This document shows, one piece after another, positions 1-6,975 of a stretch of DNA of 9,194 bases. Origin of the DNA: Chromobacteriaceae bacterium (GTDB lineage: Bacteria > Pseudomonadota > Gammaproteobacteria > Burkholderiales > Aquaspirillaceae); the NCBI GenBank assembly GCA_030151505.1, contig JASLDQ010000146.1, positions 1 to 9,194 on the forward strand, read 5' to 3'. The translations under genes were made by a program, and so were the position numbers. The notes beneath the pieces were generated by a model. That model ran no database searches, was not told the origin of the DNA, and worked only from the letters and a program-made list of their open reading frames with translations. The stretch's first letter is position 1. Each line of letters opens with the position of its first letter.

Positions 1-1155
1 AAAAACATTGCCGTCAATGATGACGAGGCCCGCAGATACTTCGATGAGCACAAATCGGAGTTGGGCCAGGAAGAGCGGAAGGTTGCTCACATCCTGCTGA
101 CGGTGGACAAGAACGCTACGGCCGCACAAAAGGCCAAGGTGAAGGCCGAGGCTGAGGCGATTGCCAGGGAGGTCGCTGCCAAGCCGACAAGCTTCGCTCA
201 GGTGGCGACGGCCCGCTCGCAGGATCCGGGTTCTGCCGCCAAGGGCGGGGATCTGGGCTGGTTCGGTCATGGTGCAATGGTCAAGCCTTTCGAGGACGCT
301 GCATTCAAGCTGGCCAAGGGCCAGATCAGCGGTGTCGTCGAAACCGAGTTCGGTTATCACGTTCTCAAGCTTGAAGACATCAAGACGCCGGACTTTGAAT
401 CGAGCAAGGCGGACATCGTGGCGCGCCTTGCCCGGCAGAAGGCCGGTGCCACTTTCCGCGAGCAGAATGAAAAGCTCGGCGACATTGCCTACCAGCAGTC
501 CGACAGCCTCAAGCCGGCGGCTGAGCAACTCAAGCTCAAGATCGAAACCAGTGACTGGATCGTGCGCGGCCAGCCGGCACCGGGCCTGTTGGCCGGTGCC
601 AAGGTACAGGCCGCCGTCTTCGCGGACGATGTGCTGAAGGGCAAGCACAACAGTGAGCCGGTCGAGGCCGAGCCGGGCAAGGTTGTCGTGGCGCGGATTG
701 TCGAGCACCGTCCGGCTGCGCTGCAGCCGCTGGACAAGGTTGCGGCAGCCATCCGGGCCGAGCTGGCCGGGCAGGAGGCCCTGCAGCGTGCCATCAAGCA
801 GGGACAGGCCAAACTGGCTGATCTGCAGGCCGGCAAAGGTGGAGAACCCGCATTCGCCGCCGCCTACCAAGTCAGCCGCAATCAGCCCGGCAAGCTTGGC
901 ATGGATGCGGCGCGGAGCGTGTTCGCGGCCAAGGCGCATGGCAAGCTACCAGTCTATGCCGGTAGCCAGGATGCCAATGGGTACACGGTCTATCGTATCG
1001 GCAAGCTGATCGCGCCTGAGGCGGCCACGCCGGAGCAGCTGCAGCAATTGTCGGGCATGTTGGCGCAGTCCCAGGCTAATATCGAGGCCAGCAGCTATAT
1101 CGCCGGACTCCGGGAAAAATTCAAGGTCACGGTCAAACAAATGCCTGCCGAGTGA
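1..1155 (+). CDS. ppiD: PpiD-type periplasmic peptidyl-prolyl isomerase/chaperone, C-terminal part (5' end outside window)
   Basis: This is a periplasmic folding factor. PpiD is normally an inner-membrane-anchored chaperone with a parvulin domain that meets proteins leaving the Sec translocon. The frame is open from base 1, giving 384 residues to the TGA at 1153, so the TTG at 61 is not the true start. A parvulin (rotamase) domain spans about residues 26-127, from the RKVAHILL opening through GGDLGWF (82-88) to GYHVLKL (118-124). About 255 residues follow. They include a block ending LPVYAG...GYTVYRIGKL that fits the PpiD C-terminus better than SurA. E. coli PpiD is 623 residues with the parvulin domain past the middle, so roughly 240 residues, including the membrane anchor, should lie upstream. 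An intrinsic terminator follows 17 nt after the stop. SurA is the main alternative and is less likely given the tail. Confidence 0.92.
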   Translation, partial: KNIAVNDDEARRYFDEHKSELGQEERKVAHILLTVDKNATAAQKAKVKAEAEAIAREVAAKPTSFAQVATARSQDPGSAAKGGDLGWFGHGAMVKPFEDAAFKLAKGQISGVVETEFGYHVLKLEDIKTPDFESSKADIVARLARQKAGATFREQNEKLGDIAYQQSDSLKPAAEQLKLKIETSDWIVRGQPAPGLLAGAKVQAAVFADDVLKGKHNSEPVEAEPGKVVVARIVEHRPAALQPLDKVAAAIRAELAGQEALQRAIKQGQAKLADLQAGKGGEPAFAAAYQVSRNQPGKLGMDAARSVFAAKAHGKLPVYAGSQDANGYTVYRIGKLIAPEAATPEQLQQLSGMLAQSQANIEASSYIAGLREKFKVTVKQMPAE

Positions 1156-1172
1156 ATTAAAATCGGTAAAAT

Positions 1173-1203
1173 AAAAAACGGCGTCATAAAGCGCCGTTTT
1201 TTT
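1173..1203. terminator. Intrinsic terminator downstream of ppiD, A/T-flanked and possibly bidirectional
   Basis: Left arm AAAAAACGGCG (1173-1183) pairs with CGCCGTTTTTT (1192-1202) around an 8-nt loop, and the T-run continues to 1203. The A-run before the stem mirrors the T-run, so it could also stop leftward transcription that passes the sodB terminator. Confidence 0.85.
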
Positions 1204-1261
1204 GATTCCGATTCTTGATGAATTAAATGGTACTCCGGCCGGTATTTACGGCCTGATAATG

Positions 1262-1291
1262 AAAAACGCGATGCATGGATTGCATCGCGTT
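1262..1291 (-). terminator. Intrinsic terminator of sodB
   Basis: AACGCGATGCA (1265-1275) and TGCATCGCGTT (1281-1291) form a perfect 11-bp stem with a 5-nt loop. Read leftward, the stem runs into a tract of five T (1266-1262). It lies about 50 nt past the sodB stop, in the right place and orientation. Confidence 0.82.
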
Positions 1292-1341
1292 AATTTCATC
1301 ATTCCGGTCGGCGTCGGTGCCAACCGTTCATGATTACCACA

Positions 1342-1923
1342 TCAGGCGGCGAAGTTTTTCGCTGCGAATTCCCAGTTCACCAGCTTCCAGAAGCTTTCCA
1401 GGTAGTTCGGGCGGCTGTTGCGGTAATCGATGTAGTAGGCGTGTTCCCACACGTCACAGGTCAGCACCGGGGTCTTGTCGGTGGTCAGCGGGGTCGCGGC
1501 GTTGCTGGTCGAAACCAGATCCAGCGAACCGTCGGTGTTCTTCACCAGCCAGGCCCAGCCGGAGCCGAAAGTGCCGGCTGCCACGGCGTTGAACGCCTTC
1601 TTGAATTCGTCGAACGAACCCCACTTGGCCTTGATTGCATCGGCCAGCGCGCCGGTCGGTTCGGCGCCGCCGTTCGGGCTCAGGCCGAACCAGTAGAAGG
1701 TGTGGTTCCACACCTGGGCTGCGTTGTTGAACACGCCACCGGACGATTTCTTGACGATTTCTTCCAGCGAGGCGTTCTCGAACTCGGTGCCCTTGATCAG
1801 GTTGTTCAGGTTGGTCACATAGGTCTGGTGATGCTTGCCGTAGTGGTATTCCAGCGTTTCCTTGGAGATGTGCGGAGCCAGGGCGTCCAGGGCGTACGGC
1901 AGTTCGGGCAGTTTGTGTTCCAT
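1342..1923 (-). CDS. sodB: Superoxide dismutase [Fe], SodB
   Basis: Cytoplasmic enzyme converting superoxide to hydrogen peroxide and oxygen. The chosen start gives 193 residues, the length of E. coli SodB, and the sequence is close to it end to end. Metal ligands are visible: His27 (in YHYGKHH), His74 (in VWNHTFYW), Asp157 and His161 (in DVWEHAYY). Gln70, just before the second ligand, is the N-terminal active-site glutamine typical of the iron type; manganese enzymes carry it later, near the GSGWAWL motif. A start ten codons upstream (1953) is possible, but the start at 1923 matches the family N-terminus and has GAGAGGA about 7 nt upstream. The gene converges on ppiD and diverges from the flavoprotein gene. 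I see no clear Fur box upstream. Confidence 0.97.
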   Translation of the reverse strand: MEHKLPELPYALDALAPHISKETLEYHYGKHHQTYVTNLNNLIKGTEFENASLEEIVKKSSGGVFNNAAQVWNHTFYWFGLSPNGGAEPTGALADAIKAKWGSFDEFKKAFNAVAAGTFGSGWAWLVKNTDGSLDLVSTSNAATPLTTDKTPVLTCDVWEHAYYIDYRNSRPNYLESFWKLVNWEFAAKNFAA

Positions 1924-1967
1924 GCTGAGGTCCTCTCGTTGTAATGACGACAAATAGCGCGTGTAGC

Positions 1968-1997
1968 GTGATATGGCGGCAATTCGTCAGCGATCAA
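1968..1997 (-). promoter_or_regulatory. Candidate sodB promoter
   Basis: Read leftward: a TTGATC-like -35 (complement of 1992-1997), 18 bp, then TATCAC (complement of 1968-1973; 4 of 6 to TATAAT). This would start transcription near 1961 with a leader of about 40 nt. It is a motif match only; other AT-rich hexamers lie nearby. Confidence 0.3.
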
Positions 1998-2025
1998 GTG
2001 TAATGGAATCGGCGGCGAGCGGCCA

Positions 2026-2050
2026 ATAACCTAGTAGAATACTCAACTAA
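2026..2050. promoter_or_regulatory. IscR-like imperfect palindrome / flavoprotein-gene promoter region
   Basis: The 25-bp block reads ATAACC, then TAGTAGAAT, then ACTCAACTAA. Its outer and central positions follow the symmetry of the E. coli IscR type 1 site (half-site ATASYYGACT and its inverse around RWWWY). By hand it agrees at 19 of 25 positions. It contains TAGAAT (2035-2040), a good -10 for the gene starting at 2067, although no -35 is evident 17 bp before it. The site may therefore be simply a promoter, a regulator site, or both. Confidence 0.33.
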
Positions 2051-2066
2051 AATTTTGTGATATCCC

Positions 2067-3245
2067 ATGGCTGAAACCTACTTTGATGCGATCGTGATCG
2101 GCGCCGGCGCGGCCGGCCTGATGGCAGCCGCCACGGCCGGCCAGCGCGGCCGGCGGGTGCTGGTGCTCGACCACGCCGACACGCTGGCGGAGAAAATCCG
2201 CATTTCCGGCGGCGGGCGCTGCAACTTCACCAACCTCAACGTCCGGCCGGAATGCTATCTGTCGGACAACCCGCATTATTGCCGTTCCGCCCTTGCGCAA
2301 TACAGCCAGCACGACTTCATCAAGCTGGTCGAGCACCACGGCATTTCCTATCACGAGAAAACCCTCGGCCAGCTGTTCTGCGACGACTCCAGCCAGCGCA
2401 TCATCGACCTGCTCGATGCCGAATGCCGGCAGGGCGGCGTCGAGCGTCGCATGGGCGTCAGTATTCAAACCGTAGACCGTGGCGAGCGCTTTCGCCTGCT
2501 TACTTCGGCCGGTGCTTTCGAGAGTGAATCGCTGATTATCGCCAGCGGCGGGCTGTCGATTCCACAGATCGGCGCCACGCCGTTCGGCTATCGCCTGGCC
2601 GAGCAATTCGGTCTGCGCATCACCGAACTGGCGCCGGCGCTGGTGCCGCTGACCTTCCACAGCCAAGATGCCGCGGCCTTCAGCGAGCTGGCCGGGGTGT
2701 CGCTCGATGTTGAAGCTACTGCCCGCCGCGGCGCGGCCTTTCGCGAAAATGCCCTGTTCACCCACAAGGGCGTCAGCGGGCCGGCCATCCTGCAGGTGTC
2801 GTCGTACTGGCGACCGGGTGAGGAGATCGCGCTGGACCTGTGGCCGGCCGGCAATGCCGAGACACTGCTGCAACAGCACGCCGGCAGCGACAGGCAGCTC
2901 GCCACCGTCCTGGCCGAACTGTGGCCCAAGCGCTTTGCCCAGTCATGGCTCGAGCGCCAGCTTCCCAACCGGCCGATGCGGCAGTACAACCCCAGGGAGC
3001 TCGCGCAAGTGGCTGCCGCCGTCCATGGCTGGCACATTCGCCCCAACGGCACCCAAGGCTACAAGAAAGCCGAAGTCACTCGTGGCGGGGTCGATACCCG
3101 CGATCTGGTGTCCAAGACCATGATGGCGCGCCATGTGCCCGGGCTGTTCTTCATCGGCGAAGTCGTCGACGTGACCGGCTGGCTCGGCGGCTACAACTTC
3201 CAGTGGGCGTGGTCCAGCGGCTACGTCGCCGGCCAGAACTGTTAG
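2067..3245 (+). CDS. HI0933/YhiN-family FAD-dependent flavoprotein (putative oxidoreductase)
   Basis: The protein has 392 residues, about the family norm. It opens with a dinucleotide-binding Rossmann motif (VIGAGAAG, 10-17) followed by a basic/acidic strand end (VLVLDHAD). The family hallmark ISGGGRCNFTN is at 46-56. Later come a GGLSIPQIGATPFGYRLAEQFG-type block, THKGVSGPAILQ and a C-terminal FAD-contacting region (PGLFFIGEVVDVTGWLGGYNFQWAWSSG). FAD binding is well supported; the substrate is not known for most members. One member, BaiN, is reported as a bile-acid reductase in gut clostridia, which says little about this one. There is no clear Shine-Dalgarno sequence before the ATG at 2067, but the motif begins at residue 10, so no other start fits. 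dnaB follows after 65 bp. Confidence 0.93.
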   Translation: MAETYFDAIVIGAGAAGLMAAATAGQRGRRVLVLDHADTLAEKIRISGGGRCNFTNLNVRPECYLSDNPHYCRSALAQYSQHDFIKLVEHHGISYHEKTLGQLFCDDSSQRIIDLLDAECRQGGVERRMGVSIQTVDRGERFRLLTSAGAFESESLIIASGGLSIPQIGATPFGYRLAEQFGLRITELAPALVPLTFHSQDAAAFSELAGVSLDVEATARRGAAFRENALFTHKGVSGPAILQVSSYWRPGEEIALDLWPAGNAETLLQQHAGSDRQLATVLAELWPKRFAQSWLERQLPNRPMRQYNPRELAQVAAAVHGWHIRPNGTQGYKKAEVTRGGVDTRDLVSKTMMARHVPGLFFIGEVVDVTGWLGGYNFQWAWSSGYVAGQNC

Positions 3246-3248
3246 AAT
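3240..3248 (+). promoter_or_regulatory. Candidate extended -10 promoter for dnaB, overlapping the upstream stop codon
   Basis: TGTTAGAAT is a TGn-extended -10 with 5 of 6 matches to TATAAT. Its TAG at 3243-3245 is the flavoprotein stop codon. No good -35 lies 16-18 bp upstream, which extended -10 promoters can tolerate. It would give dnaB a leader of about 55 nt, including a 6-bp GC stem (3269-3274 with 3289-3294) that lacks a T-run and so is not a terminator. Confidence 0.35.
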
Positions 3249-3310
3249 CCCGTTCCCGATTTCACCCTGCGGCGGTGCGCCATCGCCTCGCCGCCCTGCA
3301 TCAGGCCTCC

Positions 3311-4744
3311 ATGTCCGACTACCGCGATCAAGCCCCCACTCAGGATTCCTCCGTCGATCCGACCTTCGCTGAACTGCGCGTCCCGCCGCATTCAGTGGAT
3401 GCCGAGCAGTCGGTGCTGGGCGGGCTGCTGCTCGACAATACCGCCTGGGAAAAAATCGCCGACCTCGTCAGCGAAGGCGATTTTTACCGGCAGGATCACC
3501 GCCTGATCTGGCGTTCGATCTCCAAACTGATCGACTCAGGCCGTCCGGCGGACGTCATTACCGTGTCCGAGCGGCTGGAAAGCACCGGCGACATCCACGA
3601 GGTCGGTGGCCTGTCCTATCTCGCCACGCTGGCACAGAACACGCCGAGCGCGGCCAATATCCGCCGCTACGGCGAAATCGTGCGCGAACGCTCGATCATG
3701 CGCCAGCTGGTGACGGTCGGCACCGAGATCGTCGAATCGGCCTTCAAGCCGATGGGGCGCGACGCCGCCCAGTTGCTCGACGAGGCGGAGGGCAAGGTGT
3801 TCAAGATTGCCGAGAGCACCGCCAAGAACCAGCAGGGCTTTCTGGCGATGCCCGAGATCCTGCAGGAGGTCACCGAGAAGATCGACATGCTCTACAGTCG
3901 CGAGAATCCGGACGAAGTGACCGGCATCCCGACCGGCTTCGTCGATCTGGATGAAAAGACCTCCGGCCTGCAGCCGGGCGACCTCATCATCGTCGCTGGC
4001 CGTCCGTCGATGGGTAAAACCGCGTTCTCGATGAACCTCGCCGAGAACGTCGCCATCGAAACCGGCCTGCCGGTGGCGGTGTTCTCGATGGAAATGCCGG
4101 CCGCCCAGCTGGCGACCCGGATGATCGGTTCGGTCGGCCGGCTCGACCAGCACAAGCTGCGCACCGGCCGTTTCGACGACGAGGACTGGCAGAAATTCAG
4201 CCACGCGCTGGGGCAGTTGGCCGAAACCAAGATCTACATCGACGAAACCCCGGGCCTGACCGCGCTGGAACTGCGCGCCCGCGCGCGCCGGCTGGCGCGC
4301 CAGTTCGGCGGCAAGCTCGGCCTGATCGTCATCGACTACCTGCAACTGATGAGCGGCTCCAGCAGCGGTGGCGGCCAGCAGAACCGCACGGCGGAAATTT
4401 CGGAAATCTCGCGCTCGATGAAGAGTCTGGCGCGCGAGCTGGCCGTGCCGGTGATCGCACTGTCGCAGCTCAACCGCTCGGTCGAACAGCGCCCCAACAA
4501 GCGGCCGATGATGTCCGACTTGCGCGAATCCGGCGCCATCGAACAGGATGCCGACTTGATCATCTTCATGTACCGCGACGAGTACTACAACCCGGATTCG
4601 CCCGACAAGGGGCTGGCCGAGATCATCATCGGCAAGCACCGTAACGGCCCGACCGGCACCGTGCGCCTGACGTTCATCGGTCACTACTCGCGCTTCGAAA
4701 ACGCTGCGCTCGGCGCGGGCGGCGGCTGGGCTGCCAGCGAGTAA
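3311..4744 (+). CDS. dnaB: Replicative DNA helicase DnaB
   Basis: Hexameric 5'-3' helicase that unwinds DNA at the replication fork and recruits DnaG primase. The protein has 477 residues (E. coli 471) and aligns throughout. The N-terminal helical domain begins at VPPHSVDAEQSVLGGLLLDN and the linker follows IRRYGEIVRERSIMRQL. The RecA-like ATPase has Walker A GRPSMGKT (230-237, Lys236) and Walker B LIVIDYLQLM (338-347, Asp342). ALSQLNRSVEQR, SDLRESGAIEQDADLI and the KHRNG block (442-446), expected to hold the arginine finger, complete it. There is no intein. The reading frame stays open for 470 bases upstream, but that stretch overlaps the flavoprotein gene and has no DnaB similarity; the ATG at 3311, with CAGG 5 nt before it, matches the family start. 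The ferredoxin gene follows after 45 bp. Confidence 0.98.
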   Translation: MSDYRDQAPTQDSSVDPTFAELRVPPHSVDAEQSVLGGLLLDNTAWEKIADLVSEGDFYRQDHRLIWRSISKLIDSGRPADVITVSERLESTGDIHEVGGLSYLATLAQNTPSAANIRRYGEIVRERSIMRQLVTVGTEIVESAFKPMGRDAAQLLDEAEGKVFKIAESTAKNQQGFLAMPEILQEVTEKIDMLYSRENPDEVTGIPTGFVDLDEKTSGLQPGDLIIVAGRPSMGKTAFSMNLAENVAIETGLPVAVFSMEMPAAQLATRMIGSVGRLDQHKLRTGRFDDEDWQKFSHALGQLAETKIYIDETPGLTALELRARARRLARQFGGKLGLIVIDYLQLMSGSSSGGGQQNRTAEISEISRSMKSLARELAVPVIALSQLNRSVEQRPNKRPMMSDLRESGAIEQDADLIIFMYRDEYYNPDSPDKGLAEIIIGKHRNGPTGTVRLTFIGHYSRFENAALGAGGGWAASE

Positions 4745-4789
4745 GAGCGAGCGGTCCCTTCCTTCTGACGTTTGACGCTGGAACAAGAC

Positions 4790-5110
4790 ATGAGCTACTA
4801 CCAACACCACGTTTTCTTCTGTACCAACCAGCGCGATCCGGGCAAGGATTGCTGCAACAACCGCGGCGCGAGCGAACTGCTTGACTACGCCAAGGATCGC
4901 ATCGCCGCGCTCGGCCTCAAGGGCGCCGGCAAGGTGCGGGTGCAGAAAGCCGGCTGTCTGGATCGTTGCGACTTCGGCCCGGTGCTGGTGGTTTACCCGG
5001 ATGAAACCTGGTACACCTTCATCGACCGCGACGACATCGACGAAATCATCCACGAGCACCTGCTCAACGGCCGCGTGGTCGAACGCCTGAAGCTGCCCGA
5101 CCATGCTTAA
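4790..5110 (+). CDS. Thioredoxin-like [2Fe-2S] ferredoxin (COG3411-type)
   Basis: Small cytoplasmic electron carrier of 106 residues. FFCTNQRDPGKDCC near the start and KAGCLDRCDFGPVLVVYP in the middle match the thioredoxin-fold ferredoxins related to Shethna protein I and Aquifex Fd. Cluster ligands are predicted as Cys11, Cys21 or Cys22, Cys56 and Cys60. WYTFID and the terminal IDEIIHEHLLNGRVVERL helix are typical of the proteobacterial single-domain group. A TTG six codons upstream (4772) is possible, but MSYYQHHVFF is the usual N-terminus. The partner protein is unknown. The gene ends inside the next one (8-bp overlap, ATGCTTAA), so the pair is probably translationally coupled. Confidence 0.93.
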   Translation: MSYYQHHVFFCTNQRDPGKDCCNNRGASELLDYAKDRIAALGLKGAGKVRVQKAGCLDRCDFGPVLVVYPDETWYTFIDRDDIDEIIHEHLLNGRVVERLKLPDHA

Positions 5111-5714
5111 AGCCCATTCCTCCATCCAGATCGCCGGCCCGGTCGGCGCGCTCGACACCATCGTGGTCGCGCCGCAGGGCGGGATCACCGGCATTGCCGT
5201 GGTCTGCCATCCCAATCCGACCCAGGGCGGCACCAACACCAACAAGGTGGTGCAGACCTGCGCCAAGGCGCTGGCAGGCAAGGGCTACATCGCCTATTGC
5301 CCCAATCTGCGCGGCGTCGGCAACAGCGAGGGCGAGCACGACTTCGGTCGCGGCGAGGTTGACGACGTGCTGGCCGTGGTCGCGCATGCCCGGCGCGAGC
5401 ATGGCGATCTGCCGCTGGTGCTGGCCGGCTTCTCTTTCGGTGGCTACGTCGCCGCCCATACTCGCGCCCGGATCGAGGCGGATAAGCTGATCCTGCTGGG
5501 GGCGGCCGTCGGCAAATACCCGGTGCCGATTCCGGCCGAGGTACCGGCCGACACGCTGGTGGTGCACGGCGAGGAGGACGAGGTGGTTCCGCTGTCCAAC
5601 GTGCTTAACTGGGCGCGCCCGCAGGGGCTGCCAGTGGTGGTTTTTCCGGGGGCCGGGCACTTTTTCCATGGCCGGCTGGTGCCGCTGGGACGGGTGATTG
5701 CCCAGTCGCTGTGA
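5103..5714 (+). CDS. Small alpha/beta hydrolase (COG2945-type)
   Basis: A 203-residue cytoplasmic alpha/beta-fold hydrolase without a signal peptide. The predicted triad is complete: Ser111 in the nucleophile elbow GFSFGG, Asp159 in VVHGEEDEVVP, and His186 in PGAGHFFHG. The early HPNPTQGGTNTNKVV block and NLRGVGNSEGEHDFG are characteristic of this family, which is annotated as hydrolase or dienelactone-hydrolase-like without a firm substrate. The ATG at 5103 overlaps the ferredoxin stop by 8 bp and there is no strong Shine-Dalgarno sequence, so translation probably depends on the upstream gene. It is the last gene of the dnaB run; a hairpin terminator begins 23 nt after its stop. Confidence 0.92.
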   Translation: MLKAHSSIQIAGPVGALDTIVVAPQGGITGIAVVCHPNPTQGGTNTNKVVQTCAKALAGKGYIAYCPNLRGVGNSEGEHDFGRGEVDDVLAVVAHARREHGDLPLVLAGFSFGGYVAAHTRARIEADKLILLGAAVGKYPVPIPAEVPADTLVVHGEEDEVVPLSNVLNWARPQGLPVVVFPGAGHFFHGRLVPLGRVIAQSL

Positions 5715-5736
5715 GCATAAGCTCATGCTTAAATGG

Positions 5737-5759
5737 ACGCGCCACCCGGCGCGTTTTTT
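5737..5759 (+). terminator. Intrinsic terminator after the dnaB-ferredoxin-hydrolase run
   Basis: ACGCGCC (5737-5743) pairs with GGCGCGT (5748-5754) around a 4-nt ACCC loop, followed by a T-run to 5759. A weaker hairpin (AGCAT 5714-5718 with ATGCT 5725-5729) sits directly after the hydrolase stop. Confidence 0.88.
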
Positions 5760-5802
5760 ATTACCATGTCAGCATCCCTTGTCGTCCAGATTGTCCGCCA
5801 GC

Positions 5803-6975
5803 ATGAAATCCCAACTGCACTCCGAAACGCTCGCCATCCGTGCCGGGCGGGAAAAAACCCATTTCAACGAACACAGCCTGCCGGTCTTCCTGACCTCCAG
5901 CTACACCACCGACACCGCCGAGGACGCCCGCCAGCTGTTCGCCGGCGAGGTGGAAGGCTTTACCTACTCGCGCTTCACCAATCCGACCGTCGATGCTTTC
6001 CAGCAGCGTCTCGCGGCCCTCGAGGGCGGAGAGCGCGCCATCGCCACCGCCAGCGGCATGGCGGCCATCCACGCCGTCATCTTCAGCCTGCTCGCGGCCG
6101 GCGACCATGTCGTCGCATCCAAGAGCCTGTTCGGCGCAACCTACAACATGCTGTCGACCCTGCTGCCGCGCTTCGGCATCGGTATCACCTTCGTCGCCCC
6201 GACCGACCTGGCCGCGTGGCAGTCGGCCGCACAGCCCAATACCAAGCTGTATTTCCTCGAAACGCCGTCCAATCCGCTGACCGAGCTGACCGACATCCGC
6301 GCGGTCGCCGAAATCGCCCATGCCGCCGGCGCACTGTTGGCCGTCGACAACTGCTTCTGTTCGCCGGCGCTGCAAAAGCCGCTCGAATTCGGCGCCGATC
6401 TGGTCGTGCATTCCGCCACCAAGTTCCTCGACGGCCAGGGCCGGGTGCTGGGCGGCGCGGTGGTCGGAACCGACAAGCTGATCGAACCGATCTACCTGTA
6501 CGTCCGCACCGCCGGTCCGACCCTGTCTGCCTTCAACGCCTGGGTGCTGATGAGCGGCCTGGAAACCCTGCATGTGCGGATGGAGCGCCAGTGCGCCAAC
6601 GCACTCAGGCTCGCGCAGTGGCTGGAAGCCAATCCGGCCGTGGAAAAAGTCTATTACCCGGGCCTGCCCAGCCACCCGCAGCACGAACTGGCGCAGCGGC
6701 AGCAGAAAGCCGGCGGCGCCATCGTCACCTTCGTGGTCAAGGGCGGGCGCGAAGCCGCATGGAAACTGATCGACGGCGTCGAGCTGATCTCGCGCACCGG
6801 CAACCTCGGCGACGTCAAGTCGACCATCACCCATCCGGCCACCACCACCCACGGCCGCCTCTCCGCCGAGGTGCGGGAAGCCGCCGGCGTGGTGGAAGGG
6901 CTGATCCGGATCTCGGTCGGGCTGGAGCATGTAGACGACATCATTGCCGATCTGTCGGCCAGTCTGTCGGCCTGA
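5803..6975 (+). CDS. metZ: O-succinylhomoserine sulfhydrylase (MetZ)
   Basis: PLP-dependent enzyme of the Cys/Met metabolism family (cystathionine gamma-synthase fold). MetZ makes homocysteine directly from O-succinylhomoserine and sulfide. The protein has 390 residues. Visible family features are YSRFTNPT (55-62), the phosphate-binding SGMAA (84-88), ETPSNPL, the AVDNCF aspartate region, the PLP lysine Lys207 in SATKFLDGQGR, and SLGDVKS-type NLGDVKSTITHPATTTH near the C-terminus. The Q-G-R after the lysine motif and LYFLETPSNPL fit MetZ better than MetB or MetC, but substrate choice in this family is hard to call from sequence. The frame is open further upstream, yet that extension would run through the preceding terminator; the ATG at 5803 gives the normal N-terminus. 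There is no clear Shine-Dalgarno sequence. The nearest terminators flank it at 5737 and 7082. Confidence 0.92.
   Translation: MKSQLHSETLAIRAGREKTHFNEHSLPVFLTSSYTTDTAEDARQLFAGEVEGFTYSRFTNPTVDAFQQRLAALEGGERAIATASGMAAIHAVIFSLLAAGDHVVASKSLFGATYNMLSTLLPRFGIGITFVAPTDLAAWQSAAQPNTKLYFLETPSNPLTELTDIRAVAEIAHAAGALLAVDNCFCSPALQKPLEFGADLVVHSATKFLDGQGRVLGGAVVGTDKLIEPIYLYVRTAGPTLSAFNAWVLMSGLETLHVRMERQCANALRLAQWLEANPAVEKVYYPGLPSHPQHELAQRQQKAGGAIVTFVVKGGREAAWKLIDGVELISRTGNLGDVKSTITHPATTTHGRLSAEVREAAGVVEGLIRISVGLEHVDDIIADLSASLSA

Noticed and set aside
1253..1262. GATAATGA (1255-1262), resembling half of a Fur box
   Set aside because: It is a half-site only and lies downstream of both converging genes, not at a promoter.
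2043..2879. 278-codon - strand frame opposite the flavoprotein gene
   Set aside because: It is antisense to a gene with a clear Rossmann motif and family signature, and has no similarity of its own that I recognise.
2840..3310. In-frame N-terminal extension of DnaB by about 157 codons
   Set aside because: The extension overlaps the flavoprotein gene, is Arg/Ala-rich and unlike any DnaB; starting at 3311 gives the normal length.
3536..5281. Long open frame of 581 codons on the - strand, opposite dnaB, the ferredoxin gene and the hydrolase start
   Set aside because: It lies opposite three well-recognised genes, has no recognisable domain, and is the kind of open antisense frame that high third-position GC produces.
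5102..5733. The 10-mer CATGCTTAAA at both ends of the hydrolase gene (5102-5111 and 5724-5733)
   Set aside because: Many 10-mers repeat by chance in a window of this size, and neither the flanks nor any target-site pattern supports duplication.
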